Made by a program: the position numbers and the translations under genes. The notes below the pieces were generated by a model that ran no database searches, had not been told where the DNA came from, and was given only the letters and a program-made list of their open reading frames with translations. From positions 124,001 through 188,000 of the forward strand of contig VWZX01002543.1 of NCBI GenBank assembly GCA_013399015.1: a stretch of DNA of 64,000 nucleotides, in the 5' to 3' direction. This DNA comes from Galbula dea. Taxonomy: Eukaryota; Chordata; Aves; Piciformes; Galbulidae. How positions within the stretch are numbered: the stretch's first letter is position 1; every line of letters begins with the position of its first letter. Of the stretch, positions 45,236 to 58,800 are shown in pieces.

Positions 45236-48012
45236 GGGCACTGGTGGAGATGCAGGTATTTGGAACAGGTGTGTTAGAGCCCTCCTAAAGGTATCTGCTG
45301 AGAGGAATCTGGAATCACTTGCTAGAGAAGACTGTGTGGTCATGTTCAGAAGCAGTAGTTCTGTCCACTCGGTGAGTGTTGATAGTTTTCTTTGCTACAA
45401 GGAGAGATTTGGTTTAGTCTTTTGTGTAGCCTCTCAGAAAAAAATGCTGCAAGGAGAATGATTGTTGTCTCTAAATGCACTGAGTAAATGCCAGGGAGAT
45501 AAACAGTCTGTTTAAGCCAAAGGCCAATGCTAGAACAAGAGTAAATTGCTTTAAACTTGTGATGGATAAATTTCCATTGGAAATTATGAGGAAAGTCCCT
45601 AATTGTTGATCTTATGAGATTCCACAGTAGCTTTCCAAAAGGGAATCATGGGCTGGAAGGGGGACAGTTAGAAACAGAGCTCACAATGTTGATTTTATAT
45701 TCCCCAAAAGAGTAAGCATAAAACTTAAAAAGTTGCCAGCATGTGACCTTATGTAGGCATTGTGTTTCCAGCTGTCCTTCCTTTCTAGCTGTGTAAAGCT
45801 GAAGCCTAGCAGTGACATTAGGGATTTTGAGCCATGGTGGACTGTGGCCAACCTTCCAGCAGAACCAGACTGCAGCCCTGGACATGGAATGTCTTTCATG
45901 GTTGGAGTTCCATGTTGCAATATATATATATTTTATATATATACACACACATAGACGATATCTGGAAATCTAGGCATTGCTTTTGTGTATTCTTTAAGAA
46001 ATCACAGATACCCAAAGGTGCTTTAGCAGTCAGGGAAGTTTTACTACAGGCATGTGTAATGTTAACAGTACAGAATAAATCTAAGCATATGGCAAAGCAG
46101 ATTAATGAAATCTAAGCATGTTGTTAAGCACTTGATGGACTTGTGGTCTGCAGATGTAAGGGTAGGATCTCATCTGGATTCCAAGTTAAGACGTCTCTGT
46201 GTTTTCCCATCCAAATGACAGCCAGTGATCTGCATTTCTGTGGCATAAACATCTGTTTCTGAATGGTTAATTTTCATTAAAAGTTCCCATCTATTGTTAA
46301 TTGTGTTATGGCCTTCTATTTCAGCAGTGTCAGATACCTGAGGGAAAAGAAGAAGCTACACCCAGAGAGGAATCCTTTTATTCTAGTGAAAGAGTAAATT
46401 ATCAGAGTGAATAAAGATTAACTTGCAGAATTCTCTACCAGTAAGCACTGTGTTGGCAATGAAATGTGCCCTCGTATTATGAGTCTGAGATCTTCCTACC
46501 TCACAGCAACTTCAAGATTTTTAGATATATGCATCTAAAAGCTGCATTGCAGCAGCTATCTCTTGTTAGGCTGTTAATAATGAGGTCACCTTGTTCAGTC
46601 CTTTCTCAGCTATCAAGTTCCTTCTGGGACAGGGAAAAGAGAAAGCCTCTCTGGTAGAAGGGGGAGGGGGGAGAAAGGTACATTTGCCTCCTATTTGTAA
46701 GCACCAGCAGTTTTTCTTCAAGTCAGGGAGGTACTTTAGAGCGAAGTGAGAGCAGCTGAAGATCTGGAATTAGTCTTCTATGCCAATGATACCACAGGCA
46801 GAGGGTCTCATTAGCTGTAAGCTTAGTGAATTTCTTTAAGGACGAGCTGCCCATGTCCTGTATGTTAGAGGAACTTTGGAACTGGCAGTAGAGTTTGATA
46901 AGGTATTCACTGTAGCCAGAGTATCAGCTGAAACTTTAAAGCAACTGGAAGAGCATCAGGGGAGGACTCAACAGGTCTCTGAGGGGCCAATATGCCTCTG
47001 CATGAAGTTCCAGATCCTCCTGTCCATGCACAGGAGTTACTTCCATGTGTTGTAGGAGTGCAGTCTACTGTATGCAGCCTTAAGGCACTTATGTTCACTG
47101 GTTTTGAAATCCCATGAAGAATGAGGAGAGCCTGGTATATTCCTGTTGTGTGAGGTGGCCTGGCCACAGGCAGAACTCCTGAGCCATAGCCTGGCTACTC
47201 CATGGTGCCAGATGATGTGTGCTGCAAATGAAGGTGTCCTTCAGGACCTGTGCAGTCAGAGGAAGTGGCTGGTCATCACTATCACACATTTTATCAGTTT
47301 TATGTAAGCTTACTGATATCAACTGAATTGATAATGCCATTCAGCCTGTGTGACTCCCTGGTCTTTCATGTATTTGACTTCTGGATCTCCTTTCTTACCT
47401 GCTTGCAAGTGATCAGTGATACAGCAGAAGTATCAGGTCAACATATAGTTGCCAGTGTAATGTATGAATAGTGAAGTCCTTCATGGACATCTCCCTTTGT
47501 AAAAGTCTCTTTTGTACTTAAACTTGGTTCCATATTACTGTACCAGGTGTGTTCTGTGTCTCCTTAGGAAGGTATTGTGAAGCTGTTGATTTAGAAGGCA
47601 GGCTTTCCAACAGTAATCTAGGAAGTTTTTAAGTGCTTCTGGTATGGAAGTACATTGAACAATCAAATGTATTCCTAGAAAGCTCCTAAGGAGATAAAAT
47701 ACTTGAACACTCCTATTTTTTTCATTACAAGTCACCTGGGAAAGTGAATTAGTTTTAGCTATGTAGCATAGTCTTTTAAAAGGCACTAAATGATCAGGAA
47801 GGACTGTCAGCACTATTGGTGAGCTACCTGACATTGATAATTCCATTTAACTGTGCAGCTGAGGTGTTCCTTCTCCTAATTTATGCTGTTTTGTGGCAGG
47901 GACAGCAATGTTCACAAGCTTCAGCCTTAGCCATGGTCTTCAGATAATGAAGTGAATGTGCTTGTTCTTGTCTGTGGCACTCGGAAGCCCATGCATAATG
48001 ATGTTCAGATGT
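45236..48012. other. Intronic stretch with an AT/AC microsatellite
   Basis: No gene or repeat family was recognised apart from the microsatellite at 45919-45951. Confidence 0.55.
45919..45951. repeat. (TA)n/(CA)n microsatellite
   Basis: Alternating TA, then T-rich, then TA, then CA dinucleotides over about 33 bases. Confidence 0.85.
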
Positions 48013-48603
48013 CATAGAATTGTAGAGTTAGAAGGGACCTTAAAGATCATCTGGTTCCAACCCCCCTGCTTGGCAGGGACACCTTTCACTAGATCAGGTT
48101 GCCCAGAGCCCCATCCAGTCTTGTCTTAAAAGCTTCCAGGGGTGAGGCTTCCACAACCTTTCTGGGCAACCTGTTTCACTGTTTCACCACCCTCACAGTG
48201 AAGAACTTCCTCCTAGTGTCTAATCTAAATCTCCCTCCTCTAGTTTGCATCCATTTCCCCTAGTTCTGTCACCACCTGACCTTCTAAAAAGTCCCTCCCC
48301 AGCTTTCTTGTAAGCCACCTTCAGATACCAGAAGGCCACAAGAAGGTCTCCTGGGAGCCTTCTCCTCTGCAGACTGAACAACCCCAACTCTCTCAGTCTG
48401 TCCTTGTAGCAGAGGTGCTCCAGTCCTCTGATCATTCTCGTGGCCCTTCTCTGGCCTTGCTGCAGCACCCCCATATCCCTCTTGTAACAGGGGCTCCAGA
48501 ACTGGATGCAATATTCCAGGTGGGGTCTCAGGAGAGCAGAGTAGAGGGGGAGAATCACCTCCCTCGACCTGCTGGCCACACTCCTCTTGATGCAGCCCAG
48601 GAG
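48013..48603 (-). mobile_element. CR1 LINE fragment, 5'-truncated
   Basis: Antisense CR1 of the same tail type as 1049 and 2764 (CATAGAATTGTAGAGTTAGA, CCCCCCTGCTTGGCAGGGAC). On the minus strand an open frame gives GCIKRSVASRSREVILPLYS, ALLRPHLEYCIQFWSPCYKR, MGVLQQGQRRATRMIRGLEH and SLQRRRLPGDLLVAFWYLK. These are RT C-terminal blocks downstream of the catalytic centre. Similarity stops at about 48603 (GCAGCCCAGGA). The longer ORF at 48220-48891 is this fragment plus read-through into unrelated flank. Confidence 0.94.
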
Positions 48604-51600
48604 CTCATGTTTCTGAGACAGGCTGAGACAACCTCTGCAGTTCAGTGAAACTGGCTCCTGCACCCTGCTGGAATCTCCTCCTGGAAGCCCAGAAGTGTCT
48701 CCTGCCAAGAGACAGCCTGTATATGGTTGCTCCCATGCAAACTTCACTTTCAGCTGGGGGAGCAAGAACGAGATCTTCTCTCCTTGAAGTTTGGCAGTGT
48801 TTTTCCATGGGACTCTGGAAATGCAGGGTGATTTTAAGGGCAGTCTTTTAAAATTGAACATTTTTTTTCTGTCCAAGGGATAAAAATCCAATGGTGACTT
48901 ACCTAGATCTTACCTGAAGGTTGTTTCTTTTCACTCATTGTTTTGATAATCTCTGCTTCATAGTCATCTTGGAGAGGGGGAAATGTTGGTAAAGTAAACA
49001 GGAAAATAGGCCTACTATTTAGACATGCTTGATACTTGTCTGTAGAGTTTTATACTAGATTGTGGTACTGCAGTACCATGATTTTTCTTTCCTTCAGATT
49101 ATATACTTAAATCAGATTATTCAAACTATGTGTATTCTCAGATCTGTTTATTGTGAGGGACAGCTGACATAAAATGCCTTTGGTGGCAATAGTTATTTTT
49201 TAGAAGAATCCCTAAGAAAAGGAATAACAACTTACCTAGCTTTTTATATATAGGCTCTGGATCTTCTATTAGGGAATCTCCAACTACATCTCATATCACA
49301 GTCTTTCACTAGATCTCAAGCTATATTACTCTTTATTAGAGCAAGAGAGAGACAAAGGCATGAAGAAGTGAAATGATTTGGCCAGGTACCCATGGAGTCA
49401 ATACCATATTGAAAATTGAATCCAGGTTTCTGGTTTCTGTCTCCTGTGACCTGTCAGCTGGGACCTTTTGTCCCCCTTCTTGGTGCTTGTGGCTTGATTA
49501 GGAGTGACTTTGAGAGATGATGGAGATTTTTATTGAAAGCACTTAATCCTCTCAGAAAAAAAACACAAAAGCTCTATTTTCTGTAGGAGTTGAAAATTGA
49601 TCCTAGCTTCCTTAGGAGAACTTGTGAAGAAGGTGGATACATGTAAATTAATCTACCTCAGTTCTTAAGAAGCATGAGAATAAAATCTCAGGTCTGAACC
49701 TGAGAATGTCATGGCTGAGATTGGCCAATTATAACAACCGCTGAATGTTTCTAATGAAGTGTATATCCAGGAACAAAAAGTAAAGAAGAACTTTTCAGGA
49801 TGTGATAGTTATTCAAAATCTACATCTTTTAGCTTTCTGCCCCTGTGCATGAGCAGTGAGCATTGTGCCATCCAATAAAACATTTGTCATCTCTTTGGAT
49901 ATCACAAGTTCTGTTGTGATTGTTATAACAAAAAGCAGTTTGCAGGAGACAGTAGAGAGTGGATGTTTGTTCCCTCCTGCCTTTTCTAATGCATTAGAGA
50001 TGTGTTAGTTAGAAATGCAGGAGGGAAGATAGCTATGACAGTCTGTCATAGGCCACCAAGCAGGAGCAGATCCTGGGATATCACATCACAGACCTTAGAG
50101 CAAGATTTTTTCTTGTTCTGTGAGGTTTCTAGCAAATTCATGTATCATGTCCCAGTCCAGTGAGCTGTCATGAACACAGCCTACTCAAGCATAGCAGGAT
50201 GTTGCTGTTCCTCTGATAAACTTCTGTGTTGGATGGACAGGCAGATTTTCTCCCTTTCATATCTGAACTAATCTCTGACTGTAGGTGTTGTATAAATCCC
50301 TAAGCAAGTAATTGCTTCTTTCCTTTCTCAGAAGAACTACTGACCTATATTTTTGGAGAGGCCAAATTTCTTGAAATTGGTTTTAAAATACAGCATTTGA
50401 ATGCTCATTTACCACAGTTGTATAGAACTGGCATACATTTCTTTCTTTCAGGAAGAAACTTCACAGATGTGTGTCAAAGTGTTAGAATTGTAGTGTTCAT
50501 CACAGAGGAAGAGAGTGAATAACACTGAGAAAATCAGAATCACATCTGTTATTTTATGGAGGGAAGGGAGAGGAGGTTTTTAAGTGTTGTCAGGTCTGTA
50601 ATCTAGGTTATGTTGGGCAATAACTTTAGAAGAGGAGGAGAAACATTTGCACTTAATGCTCTGCAGGAGTGGAATTGGTGAGAAGATGGAAAGAGGGAGG
50701 CAGTGCAGATCTTGCAAACTATATGGACTTAAGAGGAGGGTGCTGCAGAGTTTAAACAGGCTAGAGAAGGAGAGAATGGAATAAGTGATGTGGAGAACTC
50801 AGGGTATGGCTGTGGTAATTATCTGCTGTGATAAAGATGCAAAGTGTTTGTTGTCCTATTGTTTAGGAAAAATGTTAAGAGGTGCTCATAATCTGTATCT
50901 GTGGTATGCTGAAAAGGAGACTGGAGCGAACTCTAGCGTCACAGCAGAAGCATCTGTTGCAAGTCTTATCTTTGCCTGATCTTCAGAGGTTCTAAGCTGT
51001 TCCTTGCACACAAGAGTTGTGGACTTCAGTAACTCCTGAAGTGACCACCAGGGTCTCAGCCATCCCTGTTGTTCACTGCAGAAAGATACTGCCCAACCAG
51101 TGTCTGAATGCAGTGGGTTTCCTGTGAAGTGTCTAGCCAGCTGTGTGTGCACTTCACATAGCGTTACTGCAATTGCTGCTCCCTACACGTGCTCACATTC
51201 CCTCTGCTTGTGGTGTTGACTGCTTCCACAGGCAGTGTTTATTCATGTAGAGCACAAGACTGGGGAGTTTTTTTCTCTGTTCAATTTATTTGGGAAAAGG
51301 GGAGTGATTCTTGGAGATTTGTTGCTTTGTTCTTTGGCTTTGATTGAATGTTAAACCAATGCCAGCGTTACACTTTTCTGGTAAGATATCGGTGCTTGGA
51401 TCATACAGTCCACTCTGTATAAAAACTGTGCTGTCATTCACTATTTCAAATCCAGTGCTTGAAAAGACTCAGGTAATGTGTGTAGTAAATTTTTTCTTAG
51501 CACCTAGGATGGGTTACATGGGTAATGTGTTCAGGTTACAGGAAGGTGATACTTGTTACATTTGTGAGTCCTTTGCTGATTGATTGTACAGGCTTCCACT

Positions 51601-54600
51601 GAGTGAGCACAGGTATATATGCTTACCTCTGTTCACCTGCCTGCTCCCAGCCTAATCAGTGGAAATACTTGTTTGAGTCATACAGAATAATCTCGGCCTC
51701 TTCATTGCAAACTCTCAGTGAAAGGAGCAGGACTTTCTCAATAGACCTTCATTCATAAGTTAGCACAAAGGGTGCTCTGGAAACTAGGCACTGTGGCAGG
51801 TATGTGGCTAGTGTGGTAGGTGGAGACTCAAAGCCACAAGAAGACTTGGAAGAGAGTCAGAAGCAGGGGGAGGTATTATACACTGATATAGGATGAGCAT
51901 TTTTCCTACCTGACACCTGTTTTTGCATTACAAAGCAGTGAGTTTCTCAAAACAGACACAAACACTTCCATTTCACAAGGCACAAGCAGTCTTTGCAAAA
52001 TGGTTTCTGACTGGTACCAGCCAGAGACTTAACATTCATTATCTGCAATTGAGTGGTGCTCAAAAAGTCTGACTTCTTTTCTCCATCCCAGGAAGTTTTT
52101 CAAAGGAAAGAAACAGACATGCTTCCAGTCTGTTCCTTAGGGAATGAATGGCCCTGGTCAAAATCAGTGAGGACAAAAGAAAGACAGTACAAGGTAGAGC
52201 TTCTCTGAAGTAATTTCCTCTCTGAGTAGCGGATGTGATTTCTGTAAAGAAGTATCACTTAAACATGAGGTATCCTGTAATACATTATGAGGATAATTTC
52301 TTTTAAAGACTGTAGATCTGTGTGTGTAACTATAAATATATCACAGTGATAAAATTAGTCATGAGAAAAAGTAAGATTCACTAACTGTAGGACTTTTGCC
52401 CTTCCAGAACTCCTCAGATTTTTGTCTGCTGTGTGGGTGTGTTCTTACATACCTGGAGAAAATGATCTAGTTCTAACAATTGAGTGTTATCCAATAAAGA
52501 ACATTTTGCTGGGTTTCATTATAGACCTGTAATAAGTTCTCAAAAATGGAACATGTTTTTTGAAGAGGAAGTTATTAACCATGGTGTTATAACTGTTATG
52601 CTCCCAGGGATATGATGGATGGCAAGAATATGCTTATAAGTCATTTGAGGACAGTGTTTTGTGCCTCTTCTTTATTGTTGCTAGGGAGAAAAAGCAATGT
52701 AATGGTATCTATGGGAAATTAGTATATGGCTACTACATTTGAACTGATTCATGTTTCTGCTTATTAAAAAGGGTGTTTCTATTTTATGATATTAAGACAA
52801 ATTAGATAAAAACTTAAAATATAGCTTTCATCTAGATAGAATTGCAAAGACTGTTCTTGTGAAGCAATAGAGCTAAAACACTCTGACACTTCTCCAAATG
52901 TCTACCTATGTCTAGAAAGGTGTTTTTGAAAGGGAAAAGTGGATATCATATTTGCTTTACAACAGGAATATCCCAAAGACATCTGTCCTAGATACATATG
53001 CACAATTTTAGGACTGTGTGCTGCCATTTACTCCAGTGGGACTTTAATAAAGATTTAGTTGTGCAGTGTTTAATACTTTTTGGATCTTGAACTAACAGAC
53101 GCATTTGATGCATCAGCAGGAGAGTGCATGTGTTTATGAGAAAGCTAATTGGAAAGAGGAAGAATATTTAGCACTATCTGAACTTTTGTGTCCCTGTGGG
53201 TGAGAAATTTTCTCTGAGACCTTTGTGTCATGGTGCTGCCAGAAGAATGCAGTTCTCGGCAGGGGGACAAGACCTCACTTGAAAGAGTTAATTCTTCAAA
53301 AGGCTGCCCAAGGGCTTCTGTCAGTCATGGTTCCTGACCCCTCTTTGACTTTATTTACTGTTTTAGAAATGCTAGAAATAAGCACCTGCATTTCTGTAGG
53401 TGTGAGTTTTGAATGGAGAAAATGAGATTACTGTGTTTTTTGGAGAATGGATGGGGATGAAGTTTGACTCCTTATTTCTCTCCTGATTGATATTTATGAT
53501 GTGTAGGAAATGTGGGTGTATTTGTGTACACAAGTAATAAAACCACACGGGCTTCTGTAATGGAAGAACTGAGTTTAAGAGCATTTGTGAGTTTATTAGA
53601 TTACCCAGTCACATTTTGGGAGGTTGCAGGGAGAACACATTCTGGTAGAAAAACATCATATTAGGCAGCAAATGCATACTGTATCTGTCATGCATTCTTG
53701 TTATTGCTTCCATATTCATTAAAGTTTAAGGCCTTAAAAGACTTGTCAGAATGTTATGCCAAGCTGAGAAACATTGCCTTGATGTGGGCTAGCTTAGCAG
53801 GTCTTGCTGGCATTGCTAGTGCTGTGAGTAGCTGAGAATAAAACCCTCCATTTTTCAACTCACTTGTATGTTTGTCTCCAATATGCATGTTTCATTTCTT
53901 TTTCATTCTTGTTATATTTTTTGGAATTGTATACCTTTCTTATGTAACTCTTGTCTGAAAGGTCGTGGCTTTTACTTGTCCTGATGAGGGAAAGTTACGT
54001 TAGATCTGACCTGTCTCCAAGTTCTGGGGACATCAGGTTGGAAGCTTAGTCCAAGGCCATCTCTACTGTTATTTTATTTATGAATAGAAGGACTTAGTGT
54101 AGGCTGGAATCCATATGCTTACTGCAGTGTGAATAGCTAAGTTCAAACATGATTTAACTCATGTTGCTTTCGAAGCATTCTGCTTGATGCAGAGGACTTG
54201 TGCCTAAGGTTTATGCCTGGTAGGATTTGACAGCAGTGCTTAGGAGTTTGGGATGCTTTGTACATGTGGCACATTGTAAATAAGCACCTGCTTCTACCAA
54301 ACAGACAGTTTGGTTGTGGCAGCTTCTTTGTTTCTGAAAAAAGAAAAATAGACTTTTCAAGGAATTCTGATAGGCTTGAGTCTGGGGTGGAAATAGATGG
54401 GGAAAGAGTTTTACAGATAGGACAGTGTACAGCATAGCTTTTGTGTAAATAACCTGTGTTCATAACAGGACAAAAGGAAAATTCTGTTTGATTCTAAAGA
54501 TGGCTGTTCTTATAGCTGTCTACAAATACAAATTTGGTGTCAGACCACAGGGGAAACTAGTGGCTTGGGCAGCTGGCCAGTACACCTGAAGTAAGAAGGA

Positions 54601-54639
54601 AAAGAACAAAACATAGGGAAAGGGCAGGGATGGTGGCAT
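48604..54639. other. Long intronic stretch, nothing recognised
   Basis: About 6 kb of AT-rich intron without recognised CR1, LTR, RNA or coding sequence. Confidence 0.55.
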
Positions 54640-55176
54640 TCCCACTCTGCTCTGTGCTGATGTGGCCTCACCTCGAGTGTTGTGTGTGGTTTTGGGCACC
54701 ACAGTAGAGGAGGGATGTGAAGGTGTTGGAGAGCATCCAGAAGAGAGCCATGAAGATGGCAAAGGGTTTAGAGAGGAAGCCATGTGAGGAACAGCTGAAT
54801 TCACTTGTTAAGTCTGGAGGAGAGGAGCTGGAGGGGGAAACCTTATCACTGCCTGTAACTTCCTCACAGGGGGAGCTGGAGGGGCTGGTGCTGATCTCTC
54901 TGGTGAGCAGCAGCAGGACACAAGGTGATGGCAAGAAGCTCTGTCAGGGTAGGTTCAGGTTCGATATAAGGAAGAAGTTCTTCACCCCAAAGTTGGTGGA
55001 GCACTGAAAGAGGTTCCCTAGGGAAGTAGGGCCTGGCAGAATTCCAGAAGCATTTGGACAACATCCTCAGGCACGTGGTGTAATTTTGGGGTTTGTCCTG
55101 TGCATAGACAGGAGTTGGACTTGATGATCCATCCTCATGTGTCCCTTCCACCTCAGGACATTCTGTGATTCTGTGA
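54640..55176 (+). mobile_element. CR1 LINE fragment, a further subfamily
   Basis: Sense-oriented CR1 3' end. Landmarks in order are GATGTGGCCTCACCTCGAGT (the RPHLEY region), GAGAGCATCCAGAAGAGAGC, TGAGGAACAGCTGAATTCAC, AACTTCCTCACAGGGGGAGC, AGGTTCAGGTTCGATATAAG, AAGTTCTTCACCCCAAAG, GAGTTGGACTTGATGATCC and the tail ATTCTGTGATTCTGTG. The distal block GGCACGTGGTGTAATTTTGG distinguishes it from the other subfamilies here. Several stops and indels; inactive. Confidence 0.93.
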
Positions 55177-55297
55177 CTAGAAAAATGAATTGCACCTATT
55201 TTAAACAGTGTTAGATGTGTGAGTCATTGTTACTGTTTTGTTTCAGAAAATGCCCCCTGCAGCTTCAGTTGAGCTCTCACTGGGCCTCAGGGGCTTT

Positions 55298-55381
55298 CAC
55301 AGAATCACAGAATATTAGAAGCTGGAAGGGACTTCTGCGGATCACCTAGTCCAGTCCCCCTGCCACAGCAGGATTCCCTAG
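55298..55381 (-). mobile_element. Very short CR1 tail, SINE-tail subfamily
   Basis: An 84-base antisense tail: CACAGAATCACAGAATATTA, GAAGCTGGAAGGGACTTC, then CCCCCTGCCACAGCAGGATT and CCCTAG, where it stops. The right end falls within a few bases of the CR1 breakpoint used in both SINEs, so it may be a minimal LINE insertion or a SINE that lost its head. Confidence 0.88.
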
Positions 55382-56889
55382 CTTTGATGGTGATGTAAGA
55401 GTGAGGAGGTGGATGAATACAGGGTGCACTTGAAACCCCTCTGAAATTTCACTGCTGTGCAGGAGAAACACTGCACGACCTACAGCAGACTGTATTTCCA
55501 GTGACAGCTCTGGTCTGCGGGGTACAGAAAAGGGAGCCTTTTGTCGTAAGAGCCACTCAAGCCTCAAGAAAAATCATTTTGTCAGACTTTGCCTGCTCTC
55601 TGAAGCATCTTACACCTTAAATAGAGAGCAGAACAGTTGGGCATCTTCACACTCTAATTAGTAAAACTTCATTTAAAAGTAAAAGTTATTTTTTACTGTT
55701 GTCAATGACTCAGGAGTGCTTAAACAAATTTTTGTTATTCTGGAAGCAAACTAAAAGCATTAACTTTTGTGCTTGCCTCTGCCTAAAGCAAATTTTTATA
55801 GTCTAGTTAGGTTCTCTGGAAAAAAGGCTTTTGTAAATAAGTACTCATGGAAGATTAATTGTTCCAAAATAAAACTGTTGTCAGATGTTTAACGTGTGTC
55901 ATGTGTGAGGGAGAAAGTATGGACATGTGGACTTGAAAGCTAACTTCTACATTTCAGCCCATCTGCAGTGGCTAGTAAAACTGAGGCACTTCCAAGGAAG
56001 TGAGCTTGGGGGAAGCATGTCCTTTTCATTTAGTTGGTTCTGGTGTTTGGGAGCCAAAAAAAAAATAGTGACATGGTGGAGAGGTTCCCTAACTTTTGCA
56101 GTATAGGGAAAGGATGTCTTAATCAAAGCAGATCTTTCAAGACCAAGACTATTTTTATAAACTTTAAGTGGAACTGACATCAACTGAAGAAATGTCACAT
56201 AAAGAAACACAGAGAGAAACCTGTAGATGAGTTTACAGAAAATATTTTTATGTGTTCTTTTACGGTACCCATCAATAAAATACCAATGTGTACTGTTGGC
56301 AGGTTCCTTGTCACTATAAGAAATAACAATTGGATTTGGGAAATTGATTTTCTGTAGAAAGGCATAGAGAAATCTTTGTTTCAGATAAGTATTTCACACA
56401 CTAATTTGGCTTTTCTCATTCATTCTTATTTCTGCATAATTTGTTCCTGTGGTACACAGTATGTAATTAATGCAGTGGATGTGGTTGAGTGACTTTGTGA
56501 CGGACCAGAGACAGTCCTTTTTGACCTCCATTTTAATACTGCAAAATTAGGCAAAATGAGGCTTCTACAGAAGAATTAATAGAAGGTGGTTTGGAAGATG
56601 TCCTTTTTCAGTAAAGTAACACTATTCTGTTTGATGATCCATTAGTCATTGATAGATGGTCTCATTTTTTTGGTGGGAAAAGCAAATAATTTTTTGTGAC
56701 CATTTATATCTGCTTGACTTAAAACAGCATCTGAATTTTTTTTTCTTACTATTTCCATCTTCTGCTTTAGAAATATTAGATCTTGCTCAGGAGGATGCAG
56801 GAGTTCTAATTATGAACTTTCCCCCCCTCATTTTATATCCCAGTTTCATGAGCCTTCACTTTTTTCTACTTAGGAGTAATACGAAAGCA

Positions 56890-57350
56890 CAAATACCTGA
56901 GGTGAGGGCTGGGGTTCTCTGGGAGCCCTGTCCAACTCTCCAGCCCGTCCCACCATCCTAGCCAGGTATCAGCCCCGGGTCCTGAGGTGGGGTATTGGGC
57001 TGCAGGGAGGGTGGGAGGAGCCCCAGAGAGCTGGGTAGGGTCTTGGGGCCCAGACAGGGTGATGGGAGGGGGATGTGGCGATGTTTCATCAGTGACTTCG
57101 CCTGAGAGGGGGTTCCAGGTGCTCTTAGTTACTTCAGGAGACAGGCCCTCTGCCCTGCATACACAGCTTTTGCATGAAGACCCTCATCCTGGGGTATGCC
57201 TGCCTGTTTCTGCTGTGTGCTGGTGAAATGGTGGCTGACTCCTTTACTCAGCCTTTCTGAGTGCTGGAAGACAGGAAATGTGCCACCTGAGAAGTGAAGG
57301 TAGGCTGCCCTAAGCTGCTTGCCTGCTGGTGAGAGATGTGGCATTGCCTT
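56890..57350. other. Locally GC-rich island with a G-quadruplex motif
   Basis: A G/C-rich patch in otherwise AT-rich intron. At 56989-57015 five G runs (GGGG, GGG, GGG, GGG, GGG) are spaced by 4, 5, 1 and 1 bases, a canonical quadruplex motif on the + strand and therefore on the TPK1 pre-mRNA. No recognised repeat or coding content. Confidence 0.6.
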
Positions 57351-58769
57351 GACAAGTACATTGTAAGTCTGCTGATGGATACTTTAGATGCTTCCCGTGC
57401 ATATGTGGAGTTTTATGGAACCTGCTGGTTTTCAGACAATGGAAAGAGATTGCCTTAGGAATGTGAGCCCTGAGTCAAGAGAGTTATTTACACAGGGGAG
57501 AAAAATGAGCAGCCCCATGCGCTGTATGGACACATAAGGTTCATCTGTGGCTGTGTGCTCATGGCATGCAGAGGCAATTACCAATAACCTTGTCTGAATA
57601 TGAAAATGAATAGAGTCAGTCATGTTGCTCAGGGTAGGTTTGGTTTTTTGTTCTCCTTTTCCAGTGGGTGAGGAAGCTCTCCCCATAAGGCAGGTATTAT
57701 GGAACTGATCTTTAGACAGCTACAGAAGCAGCATCCTGTGGTGCCTTTTTCTGCTTCTGATTAATAACAACTAATTTGAAAGCAGGAGCAGATTGAATGG
57801 GTTACCCACAGACCCGTGGTGCTTCCCTGCTGACTTTCTTATTTATACAGGGATCCCTGAGAGAATTTCCTGAGGGGGGAAATGTGTGTTTTAAATTTAA
57901 AAAAATGAGCACTTCTTCCTTGGGCTTGGCAGGGACTGCCATAGGTAGAAATGTAGATGTCTTCTAAGGATCTACGATTCATTGGTTTCCTTGTTCTCCT
58001 TTCAAGTCTCAGGTTTGCTGAAGCCTCTACAGAATATTTTGGTAGTGATTCAAATCCATGCTCGTTGGATGAATCCCATCTTGCAGTCATTGAAATTTAT
58101 GGTAAAACATTGCCTTGCAAAGAAACTAAGGTTTGGCCTTCAGCCTGCTGCGCTTTCATTGTGCCACAAAGCTACATTCAGTACTGTGCACACAAACTGA
58201 GACTGACTTCATGCAAGTAATTTACAGAAGATGGTAATGAGGTTTTTGGGGAGATGGCAAAAATTAAACGTTATCAGCTGGCTGGTTAATGGGTGTTCAC
58301 AATGTAGAGTCAAGTTTCTGAAACATCTTTCATTCACAAAGTCAAAGCAGATCTGTCCATTTCGTTCAGGCTCTGCAAATGTGTGTTTTTGTAAATGTCT
58401 TGAAATATGTTTGCATGATAATACAAAAGCATCAGTGAAGAAATTCTTGAGAGGCAATATGAAGGTTTTCTTTACCTGTGAAGCAGAAAGTACTTTACAG
58501 TTTTGGATGTGCTTATATTTAATAAATCCCCGTGGTGAAACTCTCTACCTTTGGCTGCTTTCCAGCCTCTCAGTCTTACGGTCACTCAGTTGCTTTTTTA
58601 ACAAAGTCAGAAGCCTCCATTATGGAAGGAAATGATTTGGATTCTTATTTCTGTCTTGTTGAACAAATAGTAAACATTTTTTTCATGTCTCAGCTATGTA
58701 GATGTGATCAATTAGTGGCCTCATCAGGAACAGTATTATCCTCCTGTGTTTCCCATTACATATCCTTCA

Positions 58770-58800
58770 TATCTATCTATCTATATATATATCTATATCC
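58770..58800. repeat. (TATC)n/(TA)n microsatellite
   Basis: ATCTATCTATCTATATATAT followed by ATCTATAT, a short compound microsatellite. Confidence 0.85.

Noticed and set aside
45919..45951. CRISPR-like or other structured array
   Set aside because: It is a plain dinucleotide microsatellite. No spaced identical repeats occur anywhere in the window.
48220..48891. A 223-codon ORF as a host gene
   Set aside because: Its C-terminal two-thirds is CR1 reverse transcriptase C-terminus (PLYSALLRPHLEYC type) and the rest is chance read-through.
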